12,692 nucleotides of DNA from JAQGMV01 sp035525455 (GCA_035525455.1 DATLEF010000080.1:1-12692), one strand, 5' to 3'. Positions 1 through 8,054 are shown, counted from the first letter of the stretch. The notes: a model not told the origin generated them from the letters alone. Numbers and translations are program-made.

Positions 1-836
1 CCTGCGATCATCGTTGGTATTGCAACCAGTGCTGCGTACGCGGCCAGCCGTTTCATCGTCTCGCTTTCATGCACCGTGATAAGCGAGAGGTTGACCGTTA
101 TCGCAGTCGAGAGCATGTCGCGCAGACTGTCTATGGACTGATTGATGCGGAACAGATGGTCGTATACGTCTCTGAAATATTCCTGCGTACCCGCGGTGAC
201 GGCAGGCACCCGGCCCCCGTACAGCTTGCCGGTTGCTTCATGAAGAGGCCCCACCGCGTGGCGCAGCACCATGACCTTGCGCTTCAACTCGTACAGCGCT
301 TCGATGTTCTGCCGTGCCGGGTCGCCTTCGAATATGCGGGCCTCGACCCGCTCCAATTCAGCCTCCAGCGCATCGATCACGGGAAAGTAGCGGTCGACGA
401 CCGCGTCCATGAGCATGTAGAGGACATAACCGGGTCCTTCCTTGAGCAGATGCGGCTCGCGCTCGGCACGGTGGCGCACGTTGACGAAACCTTCTTTCGT
501 GCGCTTTCTCACCGATAGCACGTAGTCGTTGCCGACGAAAACGTTGACCTCGCCTTCGAGCAGATCGGTCTCGGTGAGTTCCACGGTGTTCATCACCGCG
601 AACAGGCAATCCCCGTATTCCTCGACCTTCGGCCGCTGGTGGCCGTGCAGCGCATCCTCGACTGCAAGCTCGTGCAGATCGAACTCGGCGCGCATTTCTT
701 CGAGCTCGGACGGCGTGGCATCGCGCAAGGCCACCCATACGAAACGGTTGGGCTTACCCAGGTGCAGGTGAATTTCGTTCTTGTCGATATCGGCGATCTT
801 CTTGCCGTTTTCATAAACGGCGCAATTGATGAGCAT
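1..836 (-). CDS. corA: CorA-family Mg2+/divalent metal channel, 3' end cut by window edge
   Basis: Inner-membrane pentameric channel family that takes up Mg2+ (Co2+/Ni2+ in some members). I translated the minus strand by hand: 278 residues are visible, starting MLINCAVYENGKK. There is a soluble alpha/beta N-terminal domain with the family-typical VEDALHGHQRPKVEEYGD stretch (about residues 59-76) and a long charged helical stalk (about 150-255, with ELERVEARIFEG and YELKRKVMVLRHAV). The start of the first membrane helix reads LAAYAALVAIPTMIAG. In this family the next residues are the YGMNF signature and a second membrane helix, so only about 40-45 residues should be missing. The ATG is fixed by a strong AGGAGG 7 bases upstream. 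CorA and ZntB share this fold; the deciding GMN/GVN region is outside the window, so metal specificity is open. It is divergent from the methyltransferase gene. Confidence 0.93.
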   Translation of the reverse strand, partial: MLINCAVYENGKKIADIDKNEIHLHLGKPNRFVWVALRDATPSELEEMRAEFDLHELAVEDALHGHQRPKVEEYGDCLFAVMNTVELTETDLLEGEVNVFVGNDYVLSVRKRTKEGFVNVRHRAEREPHLLKEGPGYVLYMLMDAVVDRYFPVIDALEAELERVEARIFEGDPARQNIEALYELKRKVMVLRHAVGPLHEATGKLYGGRVPAVTAGTQEYFRDVYDHLFRINQSIDSLRDMLSTAITVNLSLITVHESETMKRLAAYAALVAIPTMIA

Positions 837-843
837 CTTTTCG

Positions 844-849
844 CCTCCT
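844..849 (-). promoter_or_regulatory. Shine-Dalgarno of the CorA gene
   Basis: On the minus strand AGGAGG sits 7 bases before the ATG at 836. This is a near-perfect ribosome binding site, and it decides the start over the in-frame possibilities further inside the gene. Confidence 0.75.
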
Positions 850-985
850 ATCGCGAATAATACTGCGCTTCCACGCGCGGCGGCCGGTCCGGCGCCCTGC
901 CACGTAGAGCGCGCTGTACAATTCGACCGGCGTACGCATGAGCGCGTGCTGTCTCGAATGGCGAGCTCCTCGACTGGCGAATCCC

Positions 986-1816
986 ATGATTTTGAAAAAG
1001 CTGATGGCCGCAGTACGCTCACCTGCACGAGCTCATGCTCGACCCGAAGCGGTGCTCCCTCTCGAAATCGAGGCGAAGATCGCTCGCCTGCACGCCCGCG
1101 CCGACATACGGCGCCATCTCGACATCCTCTATGGCGATGTCACCGTCGGCTCCGAGCGTTTTACCGATCTCTATTTCCGCTGTCTGCAGGCGACCGGCAC
1201 CGCCGTCACGGGCTTTGCCGTATTACCGCGCTTCCAGACGCGTTACGAGCTTTTGCGCTTTTTCCTTGCGACGCTGGACGTCCCGGGTGCGCGCGCCGAA
1301 TGCGGTGCTTACCGGGGCGCGACCGCACTTCTTCTTTGCCATGCATGGCGCAGCCGCCGTGCCTATTACGATGGCGAAAGCTTTTATCTGATCGACAGCT
1401 ACTCCGGAACGCCTGAATCGAGCGAGCACGATTTCATTCCCGTGCGCGACGAGAGCGGTACCACGCGCATGGAATCCTTTTTTCCGCCGCACAAAAGCGA
1501 CGTCACGGCGGAAATGGTCCGTAATCATTTGCGCGAATTTCCGCGGGCCCGCATCGAGCAGGGCTGGATACCGCACGTTCTGGATGCGCTGCCCGACACC
1601 GCCTGGGCGTTCGTTCACGTCGACGTCACGCTCTACACGCCGACGCTCGCCGCAATTGAATACTTCTATCCGCGGCTGAGCCCGGGCGGCGTCCTCCTCT
1701 GCGAGGACTCGGTGTTCTGTCCCGGTGTCCAGAAAGCCGTCGATGCCTACTCGTCCACTCACGATGTGCCGTACGTGACGCTGGCGTCTCGCGCAACCGT
1801 ATTCACGAAGCCTTAG
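986..1816 (+). CDS. TylF/MycF-like SAM-dependent O-methyltransferase
   Basis: Class I methyltransferase resembling the macrocin O-methyltransferase (TylF/MycF/NovP) family, which methylates sugar hydroxyls using SAM and a divalent metal. Visible motifs in the 276-residue product are the SAM-binding loop AECGAYRG (104-111), the acidic residue in YLIDSYSG (134-141), the putative metal-site strand FVHVDVTLY (209-217), and YPRLSPGGVLLCEDSVF (228-244), whose E240-D241 sits where the family usually has Asp-Asp. There is no signal peptide, so it is cytoplasmic. A longer frame opens at an ATG at 938, but its 16 extra residues look non-coding and neither start has a good Shine-Dalgarno. A TACAAT -10-like hexamer at 917-922 would leave only about 9 leader bases before 938, which slightly favours 986. 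The glycosyltransferase gene follows after 20 bases, suggesting an operon. The substrate is unknown; a glycan sugar is inferred from the neighbour. Confidence 0.85.
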   Translation: MILKKLMAAVRSPARAHARPEAVLPLEIEAKIARLHARADIRRHLDILYGDVTVGSERFTDLYFRCLQATGTAVTGFAVLPRFQTRYELLRFFLATLDVPGARAECGAYRGATALLLCHAWRSRRAYYDGESFYLIDSYSGTPESSEHDFIPVRDESGTTRMESFFPPHKSDVTAEMVRNHLREFPRARIEQGWIPHVLDALPDTAWAFVHVDVTLYTPTLAAIEYFYPRLSPGGVLLCEDSVFCPGVQKAVDAYSSTHDVPYVTLASRATVFTKP

Positions 1817-1836
1817 CAGCGTAGTCGCCACTCACG

Positions 1837-4581
1837 ATGCTGGGCTCCGTTTTGAGAAGGCTCATCGGCAGGAAAGACGTGGGCAGGGACGCAGCCACGG
1901 TTACCGGATGGCTCGAACGTGCCACTGAGCTGCATCGAAACGGTGACCATTCGGCCGCTGCCACGCTTTGCCAGGCGCGCCTGCGCGTCAAGGCCGACGA
2001 TGTCGATGCCCTGCAGATGCTCGCAGCCGCCCTGCTCGCGCAGGGCCGTTCGGCCGAAGGGCTCGTTCATCTCCAGGCAGCCGCCACGCACGCGCCATCG
2101 AACCCGACGCTGCACGCAAACCTGGGGTTCGTTTACTCCGCTACCGGTCAGATCGACGCGGCGATCGCCAGCTATCGGCGCGCCGTTGCATTGCAGCCGG
2201 GCGGAGAGGACGTCTCGCTGCGGCTGGCTGCATTATTGAAAGGAATCGGGCGCTACGACGAAGACGAAGAGTGCTGCCGTGCGGCGCTCGCAGTAAATGG
2301 CCCATCGGCCGCCCTTCTGCACGCACTCTTGGGCGCGCTGTTCGAGCAGGGACACGTGGCGGCGGCGATCGAGGCGCTGCGCGCATCCCTTGCGCTGGAT
2401 GGGCAGGCGCCGGCGGTCCACAGCGATCTGCTCCGCGCGCTCAATTATCTCGACGGCCTGGACCCGGGTGAAGTATTTCGTGAGCACCTTGCATGGGACG
2501 AGCGCCACGCGCGATCGCTCGCCGCGTCCGTGGCGCCTTTCGCAAATTCCCGCGATCCGGTCCGACGGCTGCGCATCGGGTACGTGTCACCGTATTTTCG
2601 TAAACACGCTGTCACGTTTTTTCTCGAGTCGGTGATCGCAGCCCATGATTATTCCGCGTTCGACGTGGTTCTGTACGCCGACGTCGCCCGCCCGGACGCG
2701 TATTCCGAACGCTTGAAGAGTTACGGCGCGCAGTGGCGCGATACGGTGGGCAAAAGCGATGAAGCGCTGGCGCAGATGGTGCGCGACGATGCCGTCGATG
2801 TGCTCGTGGACTTGAGCGGCCACACGCCAGGACATCGCCTGCTCGCGTTCGCGCGGCGTGCCGCGCCCGTACAGGTCACGTGGAACGGTTACCCGAATAC
2901 GACCGGCATGAGCGCGATGGACTACCGCATTACCGATGCGGCGTGCGATCCGCCGGATGAGACCGACGCGTTCCACACGGAGAGATTGATACGGCTTCCA
3001 CGCATTTACATGTCGTGGACACCGCCGACCGATGCGCCCGAACCGGGGCCTCTACCCGCGGCCTCGGCCGGCCGGATCACGTTCGGCTCTTTCAATTCCT
3101 GCTTCAAGATCACACAGACTACGATAGAGCTCTGGTCTCGAATACTTCGTGAGGTGCCTCACTCGCGGCTCATGCTGCTTGCAGTGCCCGAAGGACACGC
3201 AGGAAGTCGCATCCGCGAAGGTTTTGAACGCTGTGGCATTGCGTCTGAACGGCTCGACATCCGGGCGCGCGTCGGACACGAAGAGTTCCTCGCCGCGCAT
3301 CGCGAAGTTGACATCGCACTCGATGCTTTTCCCTATCACGGCACGACGACGACGTGTTTCTCGCTCTGGATGGGCGTGCCGGTGATCGTGCTGACCGGAG
3401 CGACACACGTATCGCGCGTTGGGCTCTCGCTTCTTTCGAACATCGGGCTTCCGACGCTCGCCACCTCGACCGCCGACGAGTACGTCGAAACTGCCGTTCG
3501 ACTGACGCGGGACCTGAGCGCCCTGGCACAACTGCGTGCGACGTTGCGGCCGCGGATACGCCTTTCGCCGCTGGCGGATGGAGCGAGTTGCGCCAAAACG
3601 CTCGAAGACGCCTTTCGCATCATGTGGCGCGCGTGGTGCGCTCAGAACCTGTCCGATGATCGAACCGTGCCCGGCAAGCTCTCGAGCAGCGCGTCAGGGT
3701 TATCGCAACCCGGACATCAGCCCGGCCGCACGCCCGAGCGTTTCGTGCTCGTCCTGCTGCGCTCCTCGATTGGCCGGCATCTCGAAGTGTTCCGCGAGGT
3801 AATCGACGTGGTCGCAGCCGGTCTCCAGGACCTCGGTTACCCGACGACTGCGATGATCAATGAATTCGCTCCGGACGCGCGGCACATCGTGTTTTGTCCT
3901 CATCTGCTGCGCGCTGAGGACCTCGAAAGAGTTCCAGCCTCGAGCATCCTCTATAACTTCGAACCGCTGAATCCGCCGATATTCGACAGCGTCGGCATAT
4001 TTTTGACTCACTATGCGCCGCGCTTCCAGGTGTGGGACTACAGCTCGGCGAACGTGGCATTTCTCTCCGCGAGAGGCTCCAGTGCAGTCCACGTCCCGCC
4101 CGGTTACGCTCCGGTTCTGAGCCGCATCGACCCCTCGCCCGTGCAGGACATCGACGTGCTCTTCTATGGCGACGTCAGTCCGCGGCGCGAGTCCGTACTG
4201 AAGGCGTTGGAGGCAACCGGTCTGAACATCACGATCGCCTCTGATGTGTACGGCACTGAACGCGACGCTCTCATCGCGCGCTCGAAGGTCATAATCAACA
4301 TCCATACCCACGATGGAATCAAAGCACTTGAGACTCCCCGCATTTCTTACCTCCTAGCGAACAGCAAAGCGGTGGTAACCGAGCAGAAAGCGGATGTCGA
4401 GATCGAAGAGGATCTGAGAAACGCGATGGTGTGCGCGCCTTACAACGGGCTCGTCGAGGCTTGTGTCGAGCTCGTGCGTGACTCGCCGCGCCGGGCGAAG
4501 TTGCAGGAGGCGGGATTGCGGTGCATGCAACAACGAAGTGAGACCGAGATTCTGCGGCGTGCGCTTAATGTGGTGAGATAG
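1837..4581 (+). CDS. TPR - OGT-like (SPINDLY/GT41) glycosyltransferase fused to a second glycosyltransferase-like domain
   Basis: A 914-residue protein with three parts. Residues about 24-205 are helical TPR repeats (for example NPTLHANLGFVYSATGQIDA, 89-108). Residues about 244-600 match the O-GlcNAc-transferase catalytic region: GYVSPYFRKHAV (248-259, H257 as the conserved His), VDLSGHTPGHRL (324-335), PVQVTWNGYPNTTGMSAMDY (344-363), FGSFNSCFKITQ (416-427, K424 at the UDP-contacting Lys position), and LDAFPYHGTTTTCFSLWMGV (495-514). After a Ser/Gly/Pro-rich linker (about 603-633), residues 634-914 resemble the CgeB/GT1-like 'glycosyltransferase family protein' group: HVPPGY (752-757), DVLFYGDVSPRR (773-784), SYLLANSKAVVTEQ (837-850). 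OGT-like members transfer a sugar from a UDP-sugar to Ser/Thr of proteins, but many bacterial relatives have unknown acceptors. There is no signal peptide, so it is cytoplasmic. There is no clear Shine-Dalgarno before the ATG, so the exact start is less sure than the frame. Confidence 0.9.
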   Translation: MLGSVLRRLIGRKDVGRDAATVTGWLERATELHRNGDHSAAATLCQARLRVKADDVDALQMLAAALLAQGRSAEGLVHLQAAATHAPSNPTLHANLGFVYSATGQIDAAIASYRRAVALQPGGEDVSLRLAALLKGIGRYDEDEECCRAALAVNGPSAALLHALLGALFEQGHVAAAIEALRASLALDGQAPAVHSDLLRALNYLDGLDPGEVFREHLAWDERHARSLAASVAPFANSRDPVRRLRIGYVSPYFRKHAVTFFLESVIAAHDYSAFDVVLYADVARPDAYSERLKSYGAQWRDTVGKSDEALAQMVRDDAVDVLVDLSGHTPGHRLLAFARRAAPVQVTWNGYPNTTGMSAMDYRITDAACDPPDETDAFHTERLIRLPRIYMSWTPPTDAPEPGPLPAASAGRITFGSFNSCFKITQTTIELWSRILREVPHSRLMLLAVPEGHAGSRIREGFERCGIASERLDIRARVGHEEFLAAHREVDIALDAFPYHGTTTTCFSLWMGVPVIVLTGATHVSRVGLSLLSNIGLPTLATSTADEYVETAVRLTRDLSALAQLRATLRPRIRLSPLADGASCAKTLEDAFRIMWRAWCAQNLSDDRTVPGKLSSSASGLSQPGHQPGRTPERFVLVLLRSSIGRHLEVFREVIDVVAAGLQDLGYPTTAMINEFAPDARHIVFCPHLLRAEDLERVPASSILYNFEPLNPPIFDSVGIFLTHYAPRFQVWDYSSANVAFLSARGSSAVHVPPGYAPVLSRIDPSPVQDIDVLFYGDVSPRRESVLKALEATGLNITIASDVYGTERDALIARSKVIINIHTHDGIKALETPRISYLLANSKAVVTEQKADVEIEEDLRNAMVCAPYNGLVEACVELVRDSPRRAKLQEAGLRCMQQRSETEILRRALNVVR

Positions 4582-4589
4582 GCTGCGAA

Positions 4590-5420
4590 CTACCAGAAGA
4601 ACTCACGCGCGTCTGCCGTAGCCTCCACGAAGAATCGCGGGAAAAACGTCTCGTCGACGGCAGTAACAGCGATCTCGCGGCCGAACAAATCGCGGCCCTC
4701 TCTGCGGCTGCGTTCGATATTTTCCTCTGACTTGAAGCTGTCGACGTTATATTCCTGATGCGCGAACGATTCGATCTTGCGCCTGATTCGCTGGGCGTCG
4801 CCGAAATAAGAAAGGTGCCAGCCTGCAGCCTCGATGAGACCGAGTGTCCAGCGCTCCTGCCGATGCCACTGCGCGCCAAGCCGTCTTGATGCGCCAACAG
4901 TCGTCACGACGGAGCCGCGCCACTCTTCGTTCCGCAGATTCGTAAGCTTGTGGCAAAACATGTACTGCTGGAGCGCAATGGGCAAGCTCGAAGCGAGCTC
5001 CGGCTGAGCTACGATAGCCTTCAGGAACTCCGGATTCGGAATCTCGTCCGCGTCGCTTATGACGAGCCAGTCGTCGTCGCTGAAGGAGCTGCATGCCGCA
5101 TCGATGCCGTTCCGCTGCAGGTTCTCGAGCTTCCAATGCGCAGTACTGGTGTCGTATTCAGCGGGTTTCTGATGCAGGTCGAGACCCGTGAGATCGAGAT
5201 GCATCGGGTAATACACGATCTTTTCGCGATATGCGCTCAACCTGTTTTCGAGCAGTGCCGGAAAATTGAACGGCTTGGTATTGCCCGAATGAGTGGCATC
5301 GGCTTCGACGATGACGAACTTGTCTACCACGCGGTCCAGCACGCGCAGCCTGAACTCGCAGATCTCCTGCTCGTCAAAAAACGTAAAGCTGTCGATAAGA
5401 AGCTTTCTTCTATCGGTCAT
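4590..5420 (-). CDS. GT17-family (beta-1,4-N-acetylglucosaminyltransferase-like) glycosyltransferase
   Basis: A 276-residue protein of the Glyco_transf_17 family, whose eukaryotic member MGAT3 adds bisecting GlcNAc to N-glycans; bacterial members have no settled role. Family hallmarks are the opening LLIDSFTFFDEQEICEFRL (7-25), VVDKFVIVEADATHSG (31-46) and HWKLENLQRNGI (95-106). The metal/nucleotide-binding acidic motif ISDADEIPNPEF (121-132) has D123 and D125 as DxD. The late motif AGWHLSYFGD (199-208) is followed by RRKIESFAHQEYN. No signal peptide or membrane segment is seen, so it should act in the cytoplasm. The ATG has AGGAAGG a few bases upstream and lies 14 bases after the transporter stop, so it looks like the last gene of a cysS-transporter-GT17 transcript. 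Its stop faces the stop of the OGT-like gene 8 bases away. The donor and acceptor are not readable from sequence. Confidence 0.88.
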   Translation of the reverse strand: MTDRRKLLIDSFTFFDEQEICEFRLRVLDRVVDKFVIVEADATHSGNTKPFNFPALLENRLSAYREKIVYYPMHLDLTGLDLHQKPAEYDTSTAHWKLENLQRNGIDAACSSFSDDDWLVISDADEIPNPEFLKAIVAQPELASSLPIALQQYMFCHKLTNLRNEEWRGSVVTTVGASRRLGAQWHRQERWTLGLIEAAGWHLSYFGDAQRIRRKIESFAHQEYNVDSFKSEENIERSRREGRDLFGREIAVTAVDETFFPRFFVEATADAREFFW

Positions 5421-5434
5421 GCACGCCTTCCTGA

Positions 5435-6682
5435 TCAGAGCAGCAACCCGATAATAGCAGCGGTCAGGAGCGTCGCAAGCGTGCCCGACACGAGAGTGCG
5501 CACCCCGAGCTCGAGCACTTCGTCGCGGCGCTCAGGCACCATCGAGGTGAGCCCGCCCACCAGGATGCCGACGCTGCCGAAATTGGCGAAGCCGCACAAC
5601 GCATAAGTCATGATGATGCGACTGCGTTCGCTGAGAGCCGCCGGCGGTAACGCAGCCATGTCCACGTAAGCTATAAGCTCGTTCAGGATCGTCTTGGTAC
5701 CCATGAGCGCGCCCGCTGCGGCGGCTTCGCTCCACGGCACTCCGGCGAGCCACACCAGCGGAACCATGAGAAAACCGAGCGCGCGCTGGAGCGTGACCGG
5801 TGCGCCGCCGACTGCGGGCAGCCCCGCGAGCATGATGTTGACGAGCGTCACGATCGCGACCAGCACGAGCAGCAGCGCGAGGATGTTCAGGAGCAGCGCG
5901 AGGCCATCCGCAGTGCCGCGCACGATCGCGTCCATGCTGCTCTTTGCCGCGCTTTCGACCGCGAGCGTTCCGGGCGTGGGTGCGCCGTCGGGCGGGACCA
6001 TGAGGGCAGCGACGACGATCGCGCCTGGCACGCTGATGAGCGACGCCGCGAGTATATGGCCCATCGCATTGGGAACGACCGGGCCGATCACGCTCGCGTA
6101 GAGCAGCATCACGGTGCCGGCGACACCCGCCATCCCGCACGTCATGACGATGAATAGCTCGCCTCGGCTCAAGGCTGCGAGGTAAGGCCGTATCAGCAGC
6201 GGCGCTTCCACCATTCCCACAAAGACGTTCACTGCCGCCGAGAGGCCGACCGCGCCGCCGACGCCCATCGTTTTTTCCAGGATGAACGACATCTTCTTCA
6301 CGAGCCACGGCAGTACCCGCCAGTAGAAAAGCAGCGCAGAAAGCGCACTCACGACGAGGATCAGCGGCAGCGCACGGAACGCAAGCGTGAAAGTCGAGCC
6401 CGGACCCGTCGTCTCGAACGGCGCGGGCGCGCCGCCGAGAAACCCGAAGACGAAGCTCGTGCCGGCCTGGGTCGCCCGCTCGAGCACGAGCAGCGCGTCG
6501 TTCAGCGCGAGGAAAAACTGCTGCAGCAGCGGCGCCTTGAGCAGCAGCGCGGCAAGCGCGATCTGAAGCGCCAATCCGCTCGCGACTATGCGCCACGGCA
6601 CGCTGCGGCGATTCTCGCTCACTGCCCACGCGAGCAACAACAGCACGATCAGGCCGGCGGCGCTCTGCACCCCGCTTTGCAC
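5435..6682 (-). CDS. Concentrative nucleoside transporter (NupC/CNT family)
   Basis: Inner-membrane symporter that imports nucleosides using an H+ or Na+ gradient. The product is about 415 residues, close to the roughly 400 of E. coli NupC, and is almost entirely hydrophobic segments. Residues (numbered from the GTG at 6682) include the hairpin motif GMVEAPLLIRPYL (156-168), MTCGMAGVAGTVMLLYA (180-196), the late motif GTKTILNELIAY (328-339, N334/E335) and CGFANFGSVGI (363-373, N367 and S370). The last two align with nucleoside-contacting positions of Vibrio CNT. The frame is open back to an ATG at 6775, but that lies inside cysS and adds a non-hydrophobic, arginine-rich stretch. A GTG at 6682, one base after the cysS stop (or another at 6670), is the better start and suggests translational coupling. 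The usual Gln-Thr before the conserved Glu is Met-Val here, so the exact substrate is uncertain. Confidence 0.88.
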   Translation of the reverse strand: MQSGVQSAAGLIVLLLLAWAVSENRRSVPWRIVASGLALQIALAALLLKAPLLQQFFLALNDALLVLERATQAGTSFVFGFLGGAPAPFETTGPGSTFTLAFRALPLILVVSALSALLFYWRVLPWLVKKMSFILEKTMGVGGAVGLSAAVNVFVGMVEAPLLIRPYLAALSRGELFIVMTCGMAGVAGTVMLLYASVIGPVVPNAMGHILAASLISVPGAIVVAALMVPPDGAPTPGTLAVESAAKSSMDAIVRGTADGLALLLNILALLLVLVAIVTLVNIMLAGLPAVGGAPVTLQRALGFLMVPLVWLAGVPWSEAAAAGALMGTKTILNELIAYVDMAALPPAALSERSRIIMTYALCGFANFGSVGILVGGLTSMVPERRDEVLELGVRTLVSGTLATLLTAAIIGLLL

Positions 6683-6683
6683 C

Positions 6684-8054
6684 CTATTCGCGACGCCAGA
6701 CGGTGCCTTGTGCGGTGTCTTCCAGCGCGACTCCGGAGTCCGAGAGCTCCTGACGTATGCGGTCGGCTTCGGCAAAATTCTTCGCTTTGCGCGCCGCGGC
6801 GCGCGCCGCGATGAGGGCTTCGATGCGCGCCGCGTCGAGGCCGCCCTCCGCCGGCAGCGCCTGCAGAAAGCTCGTCGGCTCGCGCTGCAAAAGACCGAGC
6901 ACTGCGCCGAGCGACTTCAACAGCTGCGCATCTTCGCGCGCATGCGTCTTGTTGACTTCGTTCGCCAGCTCGAAAAGAACCGCGACGGCTTCGGGCGTGT
7001 TGAAATCGTCGTCCATCGCCTCGCGAAAGCGCGCGGCGCGTGCGTCGTTCCAGTTTATCGGCCCGCTCACGAGGTCGGCGCCTTTGAGCGCGGTATAGAG
7101 CCGCGTGAGCGCAGCTTTGGCATCGTCGAGATGCTGATCGGAATAGTTGAGCGGGCTGCGATAATGCGCGCGCGCGATAAAAAACCGCACGACTTCGGCG
7201 TCGTACCTTGCCAGGACTTCGCGCACGGTAAAGAAATTCCCGAGCGATTTCGACATCTTTTCGTCGTCCACGCGCACGAAACCGTTGTGCATCCAGTAGT
7301 TGACGAACTTCGAGCCGTGCGCGCCTTCGGATTGCGCGATTTCGTTCTCGTGGTGCGGGAACTGGAGATCCTGGCCGCCGCCGTGGATATCGAAATGCGG
7401 ACCCAGGAGCGCGGTCGACATGACCGAACACTCGATATGCCAGCCCGGCCTGCCCTTGCCCCAGGGCGAATCCCATTGCGGCTCGCCTTCTTTCGCTTTC
7501 TTCCACAGCACGAAGTCGAGCGGATCGTGCTTGGCAAGGCCGATCTCGACGCGCTCGCCGGCGCGCAGCTCGTCGAGCGATCGACCCGAGAGCATGCCGT
7601 AGCCCGGAAACTTGCGCACCGAGTAATTGACGTCGCCGTTCGGCGAACGGTAGGCGAGCTCGCGCCCTTCGAGCGTACGGATCATATCGAGCATGCCGTC
7701 GACGTACTGCGTCGCGCGCGGCTCGAAGTCGGGCGGCTCGATGCCGAGCGCTGCTGCATCCTCGTGCATCGCCGCTGTGAAGCGTGCCGTGAGCGTCTCG
7801 ACCGCTTCGCCGTTTTCCTGCGCGCGCTTGATGATCTTGTCGTCGATATCGGTGATGTTGCGGACGTACGTGACGTCGAAGCCCGCGGTGCGCAGCCACC
7901 GGCGGACCACGTCGAATACGACCATGAAGCGCGCATGACCCACGTGGCAGAAGTCGTATACCGTGACTCCGCACACGTACATGCGCACTTTCCCCGGCGT
8001 AATTGGAAGAAAGTCCTGCTTCTCGCGAGCAAGCGTGTTATAAATCTTCAGCAT
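6684..8054 (-). CDS. cysS: Cysteinyl-tRNA synthetase
   Basis: Cytoplasmic class I aminoacyl-tRNA synthetase that charges tRNA-Cys with cysteine. The 456-residue product is full length (E. coli 461). The HIGH-type signature is HVGH (37-40) and the KMSKS loop is intact at 266-270. All four zinc ligands that select cysteine are present: C28, C209, H234 and E238, in the contexts YVCGVTVYD, WHIECSVMS and FPHHENEIA. A C-terminal helical region with KNFAEADRIRQEL (425-437) is typical of the anticodon-binding end. It starts with ATG (MLKIYNTL), without a strong Shine-Dalgarno. It is divergent from the TPR gene across 171 bases and is followed after one base by the nucleoside transporter, so it probably heads that operon. 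Confidence 0.98.
   Translation of the reverse strand: MLKIYNTLAREKQDFLPITPGKVRMYVCGVTVYDFCHVGHARFMVVFDVVRRWLRTAGFDVTYVRNITDIDDKIIKRAQENGEAVETLTARFTAAMHEDAAALGIEPPDFEPRATQYVDGMLDMIRTLEGRELAYRSPNGDVNYSVRKFPGYGMLSGRSLDELRAGERVEIGLAKHDPLDFVLWKKAKEGEPQWDSPWGKGRPGWHIECSVMSTALLGPHFDIHGGGQDLQFPHHENEIAQSEGAHGSKFVNYWMHNGFVRVDDEKMSKSLGNFFTVREVLARYDAEVVRFFIARAHYRSPLNYSDQHLDDAKAALTRLYTALKGADLVSGPINWNDARAARFREAMDDDFNTPEAVAVLFELANEVNKTHAREDAQLLKSLGAVLGLLQREPTSFLQALPAEGGLDAARIEALIAARAAARKAKNFAEADRIRQELSDSGVALEDTAQGTVWRRE

Noticed and set aside
917..922. TACAAT -10-like hexamer before the methyltransferase gene
   Set aside because: The -35 position holds GCCCTG with no resemblance to consensus. It was used only as weak support for the start choice.
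1223..1831. 202-codon minus-strand frame under the methyltransferase
   Set aside because: Antisense shadow of a gene with clear TylF-family motifs.
6649..7974. 441-codon minus-strand frame overlapping cysS in another frame
   Set aside because: Alternative frame of cysS with extreme Arg/Ala content and no motif.
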